From Streptomyces hyaluromycini (GTDB lineage: Bacteria > Actinomycetota > Actinomycetes > Streptomycetales > Streptomycetaceae): 64,000 bases of DNA. The notes beneath the pieces were generated by a model that worked only from the letters and a program-made list of their open reading frames with translations, did no database searches and was not told the DNA's origin. The DNA is taken from contig NZ_BCFL01000019.1 in assembly GCF_002217755.1 (NCBI RefSeq), positions 248,001 through 312,000 of the forward strand, read 5' to 3'. Position numbers and translations under genes: made by a program. Each line of letters starts with the position of its first letter. Position 1 is the first letter of the stretch. Positions 26,812-35,880 of this stretch are shown piece after piece.

Positions 26812-28659
26812 ATGATTTCGACCCTGCTGGTCGCCAACCGCGGCGAGATCGCCTGCCGGATCTTCCGCACCTGCGCCGAACTCGGCATCAGGACCGTCGC
26901 CGTGCACTCGGACGCCGACGAGAACGCCCTCCACGCGCGCGTGGCCGACACCGCCGTACGGCTGCCGGGCGCGACACCCGCCGACACCTACCTGCGCGCC
27001 GACCTGGTGGTGAAGGCCGCCGTGAGCGCCGGCGCGGACGCCGTGCACCCCGGGTACGGCTTCCTCTCCGAGAACGCCGACTTCGCCCGGGCCGTCCTCG
27101 ACGCCGGCCTGGTCTGGATCGGGCCGCCCCCCGAGGCGATCGAGTCGATGGCCTCCAAGACCCGCGCCAAGGAGCTCATGGGCATCGCCCCGCTCGGCGA
27201 GGTCACCGAGTCCGACCTGCCGGTGCTGGTCAAGGCGGCCGCCGGCGGCGGCGGGCGCGGCATGCGCATCGTGCGCCGCCTCGACGAACTGGGCGCCGCA
27301 CTGGAGGGCGCACGCGCCGAGGCGGCCAGCGCCTTCGGCGACGGCGAGGTCTTCGTCGAGCCCTACATCGAACGCGGCCGCCATGTGGAGGTGCAGATCC
27401 TCGCCGACACCCACGGCACGGTGTGGCCGCTCGGCACCCGCGACTGCTCACTCCAGCGAAGGCACCAGAAAGTCATCGAGGAAGCACCGGCCCCCGGTCT
27501 CCCCGAGGGGCTGGTGAAGGAGCTGCACGCGCTGGCCGTGCGCGCCGCCCGCGCCGTCGCCTACGTCGGCGCGGGCACCGTCGAGTTCCTCGTCGCCGAC
27601 GGCAGGGCGCACTTCCTGGAGATGAACACCCGCCTCCAGGTGGAACACCTCGTCACCGAGGCGGTGTTCGACCTCGACCTGGTGGCGGAACAGATCCGCG
27701 TCGCCGAGGGCCACGCCCTCCCCCTCGACGCCCCACGCGCGCGTGGCCACGCGATCGAGGCCCGCCTCTACGCCGAGGACCCCGCCCGCGACTGGGCCCC
27801 GCAGACCGGCACCCTGCACCGCCTCGCCGTACCGGACGGCGTCCGCCTGGACACCGGCTACACCGACGGCGACGAGATCGGCGTCCACTACGACGCGATG
27901 CTCGCGAAAGCGGTCGCCCACGCCCCCACCCGCGCGGAGGCCCTGCGCAAACTGGCCCACGCCCTGGAGCAGGCCACCCTGCACGGCCCCGCCACCAACC
28001 GCGACCTCCTGGTCCGCTCCCTGCGCCACGAGGAGTTCGCGACGGCCCGCATGGACACGGGTTTCTACGACCGTCACCTCACCCACCTCACGGCACCCGC
28101 CCCCGACCCGCACGCCCCCCTCGCGGCCGCCCTGGCCGACGCCCACGGCCGCTCCCGCTTCGGCGGCTGGCGCAACCTGCCCTCCCAACCGCAGACCAAG
28201 CGCTACCTGATGGCCGGCGAGGAGCACGAGGTCCACTACCGGCACACCCGCGAGGGCCTCACGGCAGACGGCGTACGGGTCGTGCACGCGGGCGCGCGTC
28301 TGGTCGTACTCGACATCGACGGCGTACACCGCAAGTTCGAGGTGACGAGCTACGGCAACCAGGTCCACGTCAACAACACGCCCCTCACCGCCCTGCCCCG
28401 CTTCCCCGATGCCAAGGCTCAGTTGGCACCGGGTTCGCTGCTCGCGCCGATGCCGGGGACGGTCGTACGGATCGCCGAGGGCCTGGCCGAGGGGGCGTCG
28501 GTCGAGGCCGGCCAGCCCCTGCTGTGGCTGGAGGCGATGAAGATGCAGCACCAGATCACCGCACCGGTCACGGGCACGCTGAGCGAACTGCGGGCCGTGG
28601 TCGGCCAACAGGTAGAGCCCGGCTCTCTACTGGCAGTAGTACAGGCGCCCCTTCTTTAG
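26812..28659 (+). CDS. Biotin-dependent acyl-CoA carboxylase alpha subunit (shortened biotin carboxylase)
   Basis: 615 residues. N-terminal biotin carboxylase: LLVANRGEIACRI, HPGYGFLSENADFA, ATP loop KAAAGGGGRGMRIV, EMNTRLQVEHLVTE. A linker beta-domain follows, then a C-terminal biotinyl domain with the biotin lysine in LEAMKMQHQ near residue 573. Between AKELM and LPVLVKA the sequence is roughly 15-25 residues shorter than usual, losing the loop that normally reads GVPV.PG and the following helix. The flanking catalytic motifs are intact, so it is probably active. It pairs with the beta subunit just upstream. Confidence 0.88.
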   Translation: MISTLLVANRGEIACRIFRTCAELGIRTVAVHSDADENALHARVADTAVRLPGATPADTYLRADLVVKAAVSAGADAVHPGYGFLSENADFARAVLDAGLVWIGPPPEAIESMASKTRAKELMGIAPLGEVTESDLPVLVKAAAGGGGRGMRIVRRLDELGAALEGARAEAASAFGDGEVFVEPYIERGRHVEVQILADTHGTVWPLGTRDCSLQRRHQKVIEEAPAPGLPEGLVKELHALAVRAARAVAYVGAGTVEFLVADGRAHFLEMNTRLQVEHLVTEAVFDLDLVAEQIRVAEGHALPLDAPRARGHAIEARLYAEDPARDWAPQTGTLHRLAVPDGVRLDTGYTDGDEIGVHYDAMLAKAVAHAPTRAEALRKLAHALEQATLHGPATNRDLLVRSLRHEEFATARMDTGFYDRHLTHLTAPAPDPHAPLAAALADAHGRSRFGGWRNLPSQPQTKRYLMAGEEHEVHYRHTREGLTADGVRVVHAGARLVVLDIDGVHRKFEVTSYGNQVHVNNTPLTALPRFPDAKAQLAPGSLLAPMPGTVVRIAEGLAEGASVEAGQPLLWLEAMKMQHQITAPVTGTLSELRAVVGQQVEPGSLLAVVQAPLL

Positions 28660-28701
28660 GGGCGCGGGGAACTGCGCGAGAAACCACGACGATCCCGCAC
28701 C
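28645..28701. repeat. Dispersed streptomycete repeat at the alpha subunit stop
   Basis: GCGCCCC and GGGGCGC arms flank the TAG stop, followed by GGGGAACTGCGCG, then CCACGACG and CCCGCA. This is one of the copies listed for 9.3, 42.2, 44.4 and 47.2 kb. It sits inside the operon, where a hairpin could attenuate or stabilise the mRNA. Confidence 0.7.
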
Positions 28702-28713
28702 CGAAGGAGCACC

Positions 28714-29880
28714 GTGCCCCCCCAAATCGAAACCGACGAACACAAGGCACTCCGCGAGGCCGTAGCGACCCTCGGCAGGAAATACGGCCGCACCTACATG
28801 ACCTCGGTGATCTCCGCCGGAGGCCACCCCAGCGAACTCTGGAACGAGGCAGGGAAACTCGGCTACCTCGGCGTCAACCTCCCGGAGGAGCACGGCGGCG
28901 GAGGCGGCGGCATCGCCGAACTCTCCATCGTCCTGGAGGAACTCGGCGCCGCGGGCTCCCCACTGCTCATGCTCGTGGTCTCACCGGCCATCTGCGGCAC
29001 CGTGATCGCCCGCTTCGGAACCGACGACCAGAAGTCCCGTTGGCTGCCCGCGCTGGCGGACGGCTCCCGCCTCATGGCCTTCGGCATCACCGAACCCGAC
29101 GCCGGCTCCAACTCCCACCGCATCACCACCACCGCCCGCCGCGACCCGGCGAGCGGCGACTGGCTGCTCACCGGCCGCAAGGTCTTCATCTCCGGCGTCG
29201 ACATGGCCGACGCCGTCCTGATCGTCGGCCGCACCGAAGACGCCCGCACCGGTAGCCTCAAGCCCTGCCTCTTCATCGTCCCGACGGACGCCGAGGGCTT
29301 CCACAAGCGCCCCATCGACATGGAACTGAGCGCCGCCGAGAAGCAGTTCGAGCTGACCCTCGACGACGTACGACTGCCCGCCGACGCGCTCGTCGGCGAC
29401 GAGGACGCGGGTCTGCTGCAACTGTTCGCAGGCCTCAACCCCGAGCGCATCATGACCGCCGCCTTCGCGATCGGCATGGGCCGCTACGCACTGTCCAAGG
29501 CGATCGAGTACGCGCGCGACCGTACCGTCTGGAAGGCCCCCATCGGCGCCCACCAGGCCATCGCGCACCCCCTCGCCCAGGCGCACATCGACCTCGAACT
29601 CGCCCGCCTGATGATGCAGAAAGCAGCGCACCTGTACGACGCGGGCGACGACATCGGCGCAGGTGAGGCCGCCAACATGGCGAAGTACGCAGCGGGCGAG
29701 GCATGCGTGAAGGCGGTCGACCAGGCCGTGCACACCCTCGGCGGCAACGGACTCACGCGGGAATTCGGGCTCGCCTCGTTGATAACGGCCGCGCGCGTGG
29801 CTCGTATTGCTCCGGTGAGCAGGGAGATGATTCTCAACTACGTCTCCCACCAGACCCTCGGCCTGCCCAAGTCGTACTGA
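28714..29880 (+). CDS. Acyl-CoA dehydrogenase
   Basis: 388 residues from GTG with AAGGAG. FAD-dependent alpha,beta-dehydrogenation of an acyl-CoA. Visible marks: FGITEPDAGSNSHRI (FAD/substrate loop), W.LTGRKVFISG, and HTLGGNGLTREFGL near the end, where the FAD-binding/catalytic region lies. By position it supplies the enoyl-CoA that the carboxylase acts on, like AtuD or an isovaleryl-CoA dehydrogenase. An electron-transfer flavoprotein must be supplied from elsewhere. Confidence 0.9.
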   Translation: MPPQIETDEHKALREAVATLGRKYGRTYMTSVISAGGHPSELWNEAGKLGYLGVNLPEEHGGGGGGIAELSIVLEELGAAGSPLLMLVVSPAICGTVIARFGTDDQKSRWLPALADGSRLMAFGITEPDAGSNSHRITTTARRDPASGDWLLTGRKVFISGVDMADAVLIVGRTEDARTGSLKPCLFIVPTDAEGFHKRPIDMELSAAEKQFELTLDDVRLPADALVGDEDAGLLQLFAGLNPERIMTAAFAIGMGRYALSKAIEYARDRTVWKAPIGAHQAIAHPLAQAHIDLELARLMMQKAAHLYDAGDDIGAGEAANMAKYAAGEACVKAVDQAVHTLGGNGLTREFGLASLITAARVARIAPVSREMILNYVSHQTLGLPKSY

Positions 29881-29902
29881 AGTCGTACTGAGGTCGTACT
29901 GA
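29870..29902 (+). repeat. 11-bp tandem triplication over a stop codon
   Basis: Three head-to-tail copies of (A/G)GTCGTACTGA. The first copy supplies the last codons and TGA of the acyl-CoA dehydrogenase gene and the other two lie in the intercistronic gap. This suggests a recent slippage expansion. Confidence 0.8.
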
Positions 29903-29927
29903 GGCTCAAGGCCGCCTTGGAGGAACC

Positions 29928-31523
29928 GTGTTCCGCAGTGAGTACGCAGACGTTCCGCCCGTAGAACTCCCCATCCACGACGCCGTGCTGGGCCGGGCCG
30001 CCGAGTTCGGTGACGCGCCCGCCCTGATCGACGGCAACGACGGCACCACCCTCACGTACGCACAGCTGGACCGGTTCCACCGGCGGCTCGCGGCCGCGTT
30101 CGCCGACGCGGGCGTCCGCAAGGGCGACGTGCTCGCCCTGCACAGCCCGAACACGGTCGCCTTCCCGACGGCGTTCTACGCGGCCACGCGCGCGGGCGCC
30201 TCCGTCACCACCGTGCACCCGCTCGCCACGCCCGAGGAGTTCGCCAAACAGCTCAAGGACTCCGCCGCCCGCTGGATCGTCACCGTCTCGCCGCTGCTGG
30301 AGGCCGCCCGCCGGGCCGCCGAACTCGCTGGCGGGGTAGCGGAGATATTCGTCTGCGACAGCGCACCCGGACACCGCTCCCTGCTCGACATGCTGGCCAG
30401 TGAGGCCCCCGAGCCGCAGGTCGACATCGACCCCGTCGAGGACGTCGCCGCGCTGCCGTACTCCTCCGGCACCACCGGCGTCCCCAAGGGCGTGATGCTC
30501 ACCCACCGGCAGATCGCCACCAACCTCGCCCAGCTCGAACCCGCCGTCCCGGCCGGCCCCGGCGACCGCATCCTCGCGGTCCTTCCGCTCTTCCACATCT
30601 ACGGCCTCACCGCGCTCATGAACGCGCCGCTGCGCAGGGGCGCCACCGTCGTCGTCCTGCCCCGCTTCGAGCTGGAGACCTTCCTCGCGGCGATCCAGAA
30701 CCACCGCATCACCGGCCTGTACGTCGCCCCGCCGATCGTCCTCGCCCTCGCCAAGCACCCCGCGGTCGCCGACTACGACCTGTCCTCCCTGAAGTACGTC
30801 ATGAGCGCCGCCGCACCCCTGGACGCCCGCCTCGCCGCCGCCTGTTCACAGCGGCTCGGCCTGCCGCCGGTCGCGCAGGCCTACGGCATGACGGAACTCT
30901 CGCCCGGCACCCATGTCACCCCGCTCGACGCCCTGGACCATGCACCGCCCGGCACCGTCGGCAAACTCATCGCCGGCACCGAGATGCGGATCGTCTCCCT
31001 CGACGACCCGCACAAGGACATCGGCATCAGCGAACCCGGCGAGATCCTCATCCGCGGCCCCCAGGTCATGAAGGGCTACCTCGGCCGCCCCGACGCCACC
31101 GCCGACATGATCGACACCGACGGCTGGCTGCACACCGGGGACGTCGGCCATGTCGACGCGGACGGCTGGCTGTTCGTCGTCGACCGGGTCAAGGAACTCA
31201 TCAAGTACAAGGGCTTCCAGGTGGCCCCGGCCGAACTGGAGGCACTCCTGCTCACCCACCCGGGCATCGCCGACGCCGCCGTCGTCGGCGACTACAACGA
31301 GGACGGCAACGAGATCCCGCACGCCTTCGTCGTCCGCCAGCCCACCGCCGGCGACCTCACCGAGAACGAGACCATGCTGTACGTCGCCGAACACGTCGCG
31401 CCCTACAAACGCGTCCGCAAGGTCACCTTCATCACCGGCGTGCCCCGCGCGGCCTCCGGAAAGATACTCCGCCGCGAACTGCGCGCCGCCGTGAAGACCG
31501 CGGAACCCGAGGAGGGCCCATGA
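29928..31523 (+). CDS. Cinnamate/4-coumarate-type CoA ligase
   Basis: 531 residues from GTG with GGAGG. ANL-superfamily adenylate-forming enzyme: P-loop YSSGTTGVPKGVMLTH, plant-4CL-like AQAYGMTELSP, hinge/core motif TGDVGHVDADGWLFVVDRVKELIKYKGFQV and catalytic lysine in PRAASGKILRREL. It closely resembles my memory of the S. coelicolor cinnamate:CoA ligase, which accepts cinnamate, 4-coumarate and caffeate. In this operon it may activate an aryl- or isoprenoid-like acid for beta-oxidation or carboxylation. Its stop overlaps the hydratase start. Confidence 0.88.
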   Translation: MFRSEYADVPPVELPIHDAVLGRAAEFGDAPALIDGNDGTTLTYAQLDRFHRRLAAAFADAGVRKGDVLALHSPNTVAFPTAFYAATRAGASVTTVHPLATPEEFAKQLKDSAARWIVTVSPLLEAARRAAELAGGVAEIFVCDSAPGHRSLLDMLASEAPEPQVDIDPVEDVAALPYSSGTTGVPKGVMLTHRQIATNLAQLEPAVPAGPGDRILAVLPLFHIYGLTALMNAPLRRGATVVVLPRFELETFLAAIQNHRITGLYVAPPIVLALAKHPAVADYDLSSLKYVMSAAAPLDARLAAACSQRLGLPPVAQAYGMTELSPGTHVTPLDALDHAPPGTVGKLIAGTEMRIVSLDDPHKDIGISEPGEILIRGPQVMKGYLGRPDATADMIDTDGWLHTGDVGHVDADGWLFVVDRVKELIKYKGFQVAPAELEALLLTHPGIADAAVVGDYNEDGNEIPHAFVVRQPTAGDLTENETMLYVAEHVAPYKRVRKVTFITGVPRAASGKILRRELRAAVKTAEPEEGP

Positions 31524-32254
31524 CGTTGATCGGACAGACACACGCGCGTGCCGTCACCTTCCTCAGCCTCGACGCCACCGCCACCCACAACGCCCTGTCC
31601 GCCGCCCTCGTCGCCGAGCTCGCCGAGGCCCTCACCGACTGCGCCAAGGACCCCGACGTCCGCGCCGTCGTCCTCACCCACACCGGTACGACCTTCTGCG
31701 CCGGCGCCGACCTGCGCGACCCGCCCGACCCCGACGCCCTCGTCGGCCTCCTCCGCCAGATCGTCGAACTGCCCAAACCGGTCGTCGCCCGCATCACCGG
31801 CCACGTCCGCGCGGGCGGCCTCGGCCTCCTCGCCGCCTGCGACATCGCGGCCGCCTCCACCGGGTCCACCTTCGCCTTCACGGAGGTGCGGATCGGAGTC
31901 GCCCCCGCGGTGATCTCCCTCCCCCTCCTCCCGCGCACCGACCCCCGCGCCCTCGCCCGCTACTACCTCACCGGCGAACGCTTCGACCCGCCCGAAGCCG
32001 TACACCTGGGCCTTCTCACCACCACCGCCGAAGACGTCGACACCGCCCTGGCCCCCATCCTCGACGGCCTCCGCCGCTCCTCCCCCCAGGCCCTGGCCGA
32101 GACGAAGCGGCTGCTCACGGCTAGGGTGCTGGAGACATTCGACCGGGACGCGGCCACCCTCACCGCACTCTCGGCCCGGCTGTTCTCCTCCGACCAGGCC
32201 CGCGAGGGGATGACGGCCTTCCTCGAACGACGGGACGCGGCGTGGGTGGTGTGA
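31520..32254 (+). CDS. Enoyl-CoA hydratase/isomerase family protein
   Basis: 244 residues, with ATG overlapping the ligase stop. Crotonase fold: oxyanion-hole segments in GTTFCAGADLRDP and ITGHVRAGGLGLLAACDIAAAS. The canonical second catalytic Glu region reads FTEVRIGVAPAVIS. Short for the family (usually about 260) but complete. Probably hydrates the carboxylated enoyl-CoA, as AtuE or LiuC do. It overlaps the TetR gene by 4 bp. Confidence 0.87.
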   Translation: MTLIGQTHARAVTFLSLDATATHNALSAALVAELAEALTDCAKDPDVRAVVLTHTGTTFCAGADLRDPPDPDALVGLLRQIVELPKPVVARITGHVRAGGLGLLAACDIAAASTGSTFAFTEVRIGVAPAVISLPLLPRTDPRALARYYLTGERFDPPEAVHLGLLTTTAEDVDTALAPILDGLRRSSPQALAETKRLLTARVLETFDRDAATLTALSARLFSSDQAREGMTAFLERRDAAWVV

Positions 32255-32880
32255 ACACGGGTGTGAGTACGGGTGTCGGTACGGGTGTCAGTACGACGGA
32301 ACGCGCGCCGAAGCAGGACCGCAGCCGGGCCACCCGGCAGCGGCTCCTGGAGGCGGCCGTGGCCTGCCTCGCCGAGCGCGGCTGGACGGGCTCCACGGTC
32401 GCCGTCGTCGCCGAACGCGCCGGCGTCTCCCGGGGCGCCGCCCAGCACCACTTCCCGACCCGCGAGGACCTCTTCACGGCGGCCGTCGAATACGTCGCCG
32501 AGGAACGCTCCACGGCCCTTCGCGCCCTGTTCCCGCAGGGCGCGGCCGGCGACCGCCGAGCCGTCGTCTCCGCCCTGGTCGACCTCTACACCGGCCCCCT
32601 CTTCCGCGCCGCCCTCCACCTCTGGGTCGCCGCCTCCAACGAGGACCAGCTCCGCCCCCGGGTGACAGAGCTGGAAGCCCGGGTGGGCCGCGAGACCCAC
32701 CGCATCGCCGTGGACCTCCTGGCCGCCGACGAAACCCGCCCCGGCGCCCGGGAAACGGTCCAGGGCGTCCTGGACATGGCCAGGGGCCTGGGCCTGGCCA
32801 ACCTCCTCACGGACGACAGAGCGAGGCGGGAGCGCGTGGTGACGCAGTGGGCGCTGCTCCTGGAGGAGACCCTGGGCTGA
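32251..32880 (+). CDS. TetR-family regulator of the acyl-CoA operon
   Basis: 209 residues from a GTG overlapping the hydratase stop (GTGA); a GTG at 32242 is possible. N-terminal TetR helix-turn-helix (STVAVVAERAGVSRGAAQHHFPTREDLF) and a helical ligand domain. The first ~15 residues come from a 12-bp tandem repeat (ACGGGTGTSRGT-like, encoding TGVS/TGVG). As the last gene of the operon, it is the natural autoregulator. The palindrome at 22681 is a candidate site and an acyl-CoA a candidate ligand. Confidence 0.85.
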   Translation: MNTGVSTGVGTGVSTTERAPKQDRSRATRQRLLEAAVACLAERGWTGSTVAVVAERAGVSRGAAQHHFPTREDLFTAAVEYVAEERSTALRALFPQGAAGDRRAVVSALVDLYTGPLFRAALHLWVAASNEDQLRPRVTELEARVGRETHRIAVDLLAADETRPGARETVQGVLDMARGLGLANLLTDDRARRERVVTQWALLLEETLG

Positions 32881-32971
32881 GCGCCCTTTCAGGCGGCCGG
32901 GACTCCACCGGCCGGTGACCGGGCCGGTCTCGGGCCTGGCCGGCCTTGGGCTTGGCCGGCCTTGGGCCTGG

Positions 32972-33610
32972 TCAGTGGTCGGCGGGGGTGTCCCCGCGGA
33001 ACGCCCCGGCCACCACGGGGACCAGCAGCCGTTCGATCTGCTCGGCGGACAGGGCGGCCAGCTCGGTGCCGATGGGTGCCAGGGCGAGCCAGTTCAGCAG
33101 GCCGGCCGCGCATCGCGTACGGAAGTGCAGTTCCTCTTCGCCGACTCCGGGAAGGTTCGGGGCCAGTACCCGGACCACTCCTCGGCGGCTCTGCTCGAAC
33201 TTGCCGTCCAGCCGGTGCCATCCCTGGGGCGGATCGATACCGACGCGCGCCACGGTCCGCATCACGTCCAGGTCTTGCCCTCCGGCCGCCAGTGCGCGCA
33301 CCATCGGCCGGGCGAACGCCGCCGCCACGTCATGGAGTGTCGCGGTGGAGGCGAGGGAGTCGAGTTCCAGGATCTTGTCGTCCAGGTACCGCTCCAGGGC
33401 GTGCTCGATCGCCGTGTCGCACAGCTTCTTCAGCGACCCGAAGTGGTAGCTCACCGCGGCGACGTTGGCTCCGGCGCGATCCGTGATCTCGCGGAGTGTC
33501 ACGCCCTCCTGGCCTCGCTGCGAGAGCAGCTCCAGGGCGGCCGTCCGGAGGCCGTCCCGGGTGCGCTGACCGGCCTCCCGGCGCAGGTCCGTCTTTTCCG
33601 CCGGTATCAT
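32972..33610 (-). CDS. TetR-family regulator with operator at its own start
   Basis: 212 residues from ATG (MIPAEKTDLRRE). The HTH reads VTLREITDRAGANVAAVSYHFGSLKKLC; the C-terminal helical domain has the TetR_C form. A 32-bp near-perfect palindrome lies 1 nt upstream of the start, and half-site-like sequences flank the promoter of the divergent secreted-protein gene. It is therefore likely autoregulatory and controls that neighbour. Convergent with the preceding TetR gene; the gap between them contains GC-rich direct repeats of a GGCCGGCCTTGGG type. Confidence 0.88.
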   Translation of the reverse strand: MIPAEKTDLRREAGQRTRDGLRTAALELLSQRGQEGVTLREITDRAGANVAAVSYHFGSLKKLCDTAIEHALERYLDDKILELDSLASTATLHDVAAAFARPMVRALAAGGQDLDVMRTVARVGIDPPQGWHRLDGKFEQSRRGVVRVLAPNLPGVGEEELHFRTRCAAGLLNWLALAPIGTELAALSAEQIERLLVPVVAGAFRGDTPADH

Positions 33611-33611
33611 G

Positions 33612-33643
33612 CAATGTACTCAAGCATATGTTTGAGTACATTG
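33612..33643. promoter_or_regulatory. 32-bp TetR operator palindrome
   Basis: The half CAATGTACTCAAGCAT is mirrored in the second half with a single mismatched pair, and CATATG is at the centre. It is immediately upstream of the TetR start, so binding would block its promoter or translation start. Confidence 0.8.
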
Positions 33644-33777
33644 TCAACAGTCGCCTGGCCGATCACGGCCCAGCGCCGGTCGCCGGACGCCGTATCGACC
33701 CGGATCGCCGCCCCATACCTGCCCTGACCGGCCGCGATGCGATCGGCTCGGCCACCCCCGTGGCTGCGCGACCACGG

Positions 33778-33839
33778 AATTCAAACAGTAGCTTGACAGC
33801 CCACAGGGCCGTTCATAAGGTTAAGCGAGCGTTTGAATT
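33778..33839 (+). promoter_or_regulatory. Consensus promoter bracketed by a 9-bp inverted repeat
   Basis: TTGACA (33793-33798), a 17-bp spacer and TAAGGT (33816-33821) form a near-consensus housekeeping promoter for the secreted-protein gene, with a start near 33828. AATTCAAAC (33778-33786) and its inverse GTTTGAATT (33831-33839) lie on both sides. The GTTTGAAT half resembles GTTTGAGT in the TetR palindrome. Confidence 0.7.
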
Positions 33840-33907
33840 ACTAAGAGCGCGACAGAGACCGCTGCGACGGATCTCGAATCCTGAGTACCCATCTGGAGGA
33901 ACACGAC

Positions 33908-34558
33908 ATGAAGCTGCTCAGCCGGAAGTCGATCACCGCCGCGACCGCGGTAGCTGTCCTGGGTGGTCTTTCCATCGCCGCCGCGCCGTCACAGGCCGCG
34001 AGCCCCGCCCACAACACGGCGGCGGTCCACAGCAACACGGCCGCCCCGACCCTGACCGCACGCCAACTGGCGAAGCTGCCGCTCACCGACCGCCACCTGA
34101 CCAAGCACGAGAAGGCCAACCTCGCGGTGGTCCTGCGCGACTACTACGTGGCCGAGGGCAGCCACATCGACGTCCCGACGTTCGTCAACAGCTTCACCAA
34201 GGACGGCGTCTTCAACGACATGGTCGCCGGCCAGGCCTACCAGGGGAAGGCGCTCGGCAACGTCCTGCCCTACATGAAGGGCCTCTTCTCCAACGTGCAC
34301 CGCGACCTCAAGCGCATCACCGTGAACGGCGACACGATCAGCATCGAACTGTCGATCGACGGCACGTTCGACGGGCAGCTCCAGACACCGGCGGGTGTCC
34401 TCAAGGGGAACGGCAACAAGGTCGCCGCGCCGACCGCCGACTTCTGGTACCTGAAGAACGGCAAGGTCAAGATGTTCAACTGCTTCGTCGGCTACTCGAA
34501 GATGTACCACGACATGGGCATCGACTTCGACTGGGCCTCGGCCGTCAACAAGCACTGA
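33908..34558 (+). CDS. Secreted SnoaL/NTF2-like protein
   Basis: 216 residues from ATG behind GGAGG. Sec signal MKLLSRKSITAATAVAVLGG, with cleavage predicted after APSQA. The mature part has the cone-shaped alpha+beta SnoaL/NTF2 pattern: VLRDYYVAEGSHIDVPTFVNSFTKDGVFND, then strands with GTFDGQL and DFWYLKNGKVKMFNCFVGYS. Intracellular relatives bind or isomerise small hydrophobic molecules. Secreted forms are poorly known. Its promoter and the TetR-type repeats suggest induction by a ligand. Confidence 0.78.
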   Translation: MKLLSRKSITAATAVAVLGGLSIAAAPSQAASPAHNTAAVHSNTAAPTLTARQLAKLPLTDRHLTKHEKANLAVVLRDYYVAEGSHIDVPTFVNSFTKDGVFNDMVAGQAYQGKALGNVLPYMKGLFSNVHRDLKRITVNGDTISIELSIDGTFDGQLQTPAGVLKGNGNKVAAPTADFWYLKNGKVKMFNCFVGYSKMYHDMGIDFDWASAVNKH

Positions 34559-34634
34559 CCCGCTCACCTGGCGGGTGATGCCCGGCACCCCGGCCGCGCA
34601 TCACCCGCCGAGCGACCCGGGCTGACGCCCCGGA

Positions 34635-35735
34635 CTAGTGGGCGATATCCCCATACCCCTCGATGTCCTGAGGCCTCCGTGCCCCCGGCCCCACATACTC
34701 CGCCGACGGACGCACCAACCGCCCCGTCCGCTTCTGCTCAAGAATGTGCGCCGACCACCCCGCCGTCCGCGCACACGTGAACATCGACGTGAACATGTGC
34801 GCCGGCACCTCCGCGAAGTCCAGCATGATCGCGGCCCAGAACTCCACGTTCGTGGCCAGCACCCGGTCCGGCCGCCGGTTGTGCAGCTCCTCCAACGCCG
34901 CCTTCTCCAACGCCTCCGCGATCTCGAACCGCGGCGCCCCCAGCTCCCGCGCCGTCCGCCGCAGCACCCGCGCCCGCGGGTCCTCCGCCCGGTACACCCG
35001 GTGCCCGAACCCCATCAGCCGCTCACCCCGGTCCAGCGCCCGCCTGACGTACCCCACCGCGTCCCCGGTCCGCTCGATCTCCTCGATCATCCCGAGCACC
35101 CGCGACGGCGCACCCCCGTGCAGCGGCCCCGACATGGCCCCCACCGCACCCGAGAGCGCCGCGGCGACATCCGCACCGGTCGAGGCGATCACCCGCGCCG
35201 TGAACGTGGAGGCGTTCATGCCGTGCTCGGCAGCCGAGGTCCAGTAGGCATCCACAGCCGCCACATGCTTGGGATCCGGCTCCCCACGCCACCGGATCAT
35301 GAACCGCTCCACCACCGAGTGCGCCTTGTCGATCTCCCGCTGCGGCACCATCGCCAGCCCCTGCCCGCGCGCGGACTGGGCGACGTACGACAGCGCCATG
35401 ACCGCGGCCCGCGCCAGGTCCTCCCGGGCCTGCGCGGCATCGATGTCCAGAAGCGGCTTCAGCCCCCACACCGGCGCCAGCATGGCGAGCGCCGACTGCA
35501 CGTCCACCCGGATGTCACCCGAATGGACGGGGATCGGGAACGGCTCGGCCGGCGGCAGCCCCGGATTGAACGCCCCGTCGACGAGCAGCCCCCACACGTT
35601 CCCGAACGACACGTGCCCGACCAGATCCTCGATGTCGACGCCCCGGTACCGCAGGGCGCCTCCCTCCTTGTCCGGTTCGGCGATCTCCGTCTCGAACGCG
35701 ACGACTCCTTCGAGCCCGGGTACGAAGTCCGACAT
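34635..35735 (-). CDS. Citrate synthase (small, type I-like)
   Basis: 366 residues from ATG ([11 protein letters not shown]), chosen for its GAGGAG site; a longer reading frame upstream has no ribosome site. It condenses acetyl-CoA (or propionyl-CoA) with oxaloacetate. Active-site motifs: [30 protein letters not shown] and the Asp-containing [12 protein letters not shown]. The length is that of the short citrate/2-methylcitrate synthases, so a 2-methylcitrate role cannot be excluded, but no prp genes are adjacent. Divergent from pdxH by 145 bp. Confidence 0.9.
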   Translation of the reverse strand: MSDFVPGLEGVVAFETEIAEPDKEGGALRYRGVDIEDLVGHVSFGNVWGLLVDGAFNPGLPPAEPFPIPVHSGDIRVDVQSALAMLAPVWGLKPLLDIDAAQAREDLARAAVMALSYVAQSARGQGLAMVPQREIDKAHSVVERFMIRWRGEPDPKHVAAVDAYWTSAAEHGMNASTFTARVIASTGADVAAALSGAVGAMSGPLHGGAPSRVLGMIEEIERTGDAVGYVRRALDRGERLMGFGHRVYRAEDPRARVLRRTARELGAPRFEIAEALEKAALEELHNRRPDRVLATNVEFWAAIMLDFAEVPAHMFTSMFTCARTAGWSAHILEQKRTGRLVRPSAEYVGPGARRPQDIEGYGDIAH

Positions 35736-35880
35736 GGGGCGGCTCCTCATGGGTGTAGGCGGAGGCAACTGCACCATAACCCCGAGTGCCAGAGTTGGGG
35801 AGCCCAGCGGCACTCAGTGCCACAGCAGGTATGCGTCACATGTGCCCCGGACCCATATGTGCATACGGCAAGATGACCGC

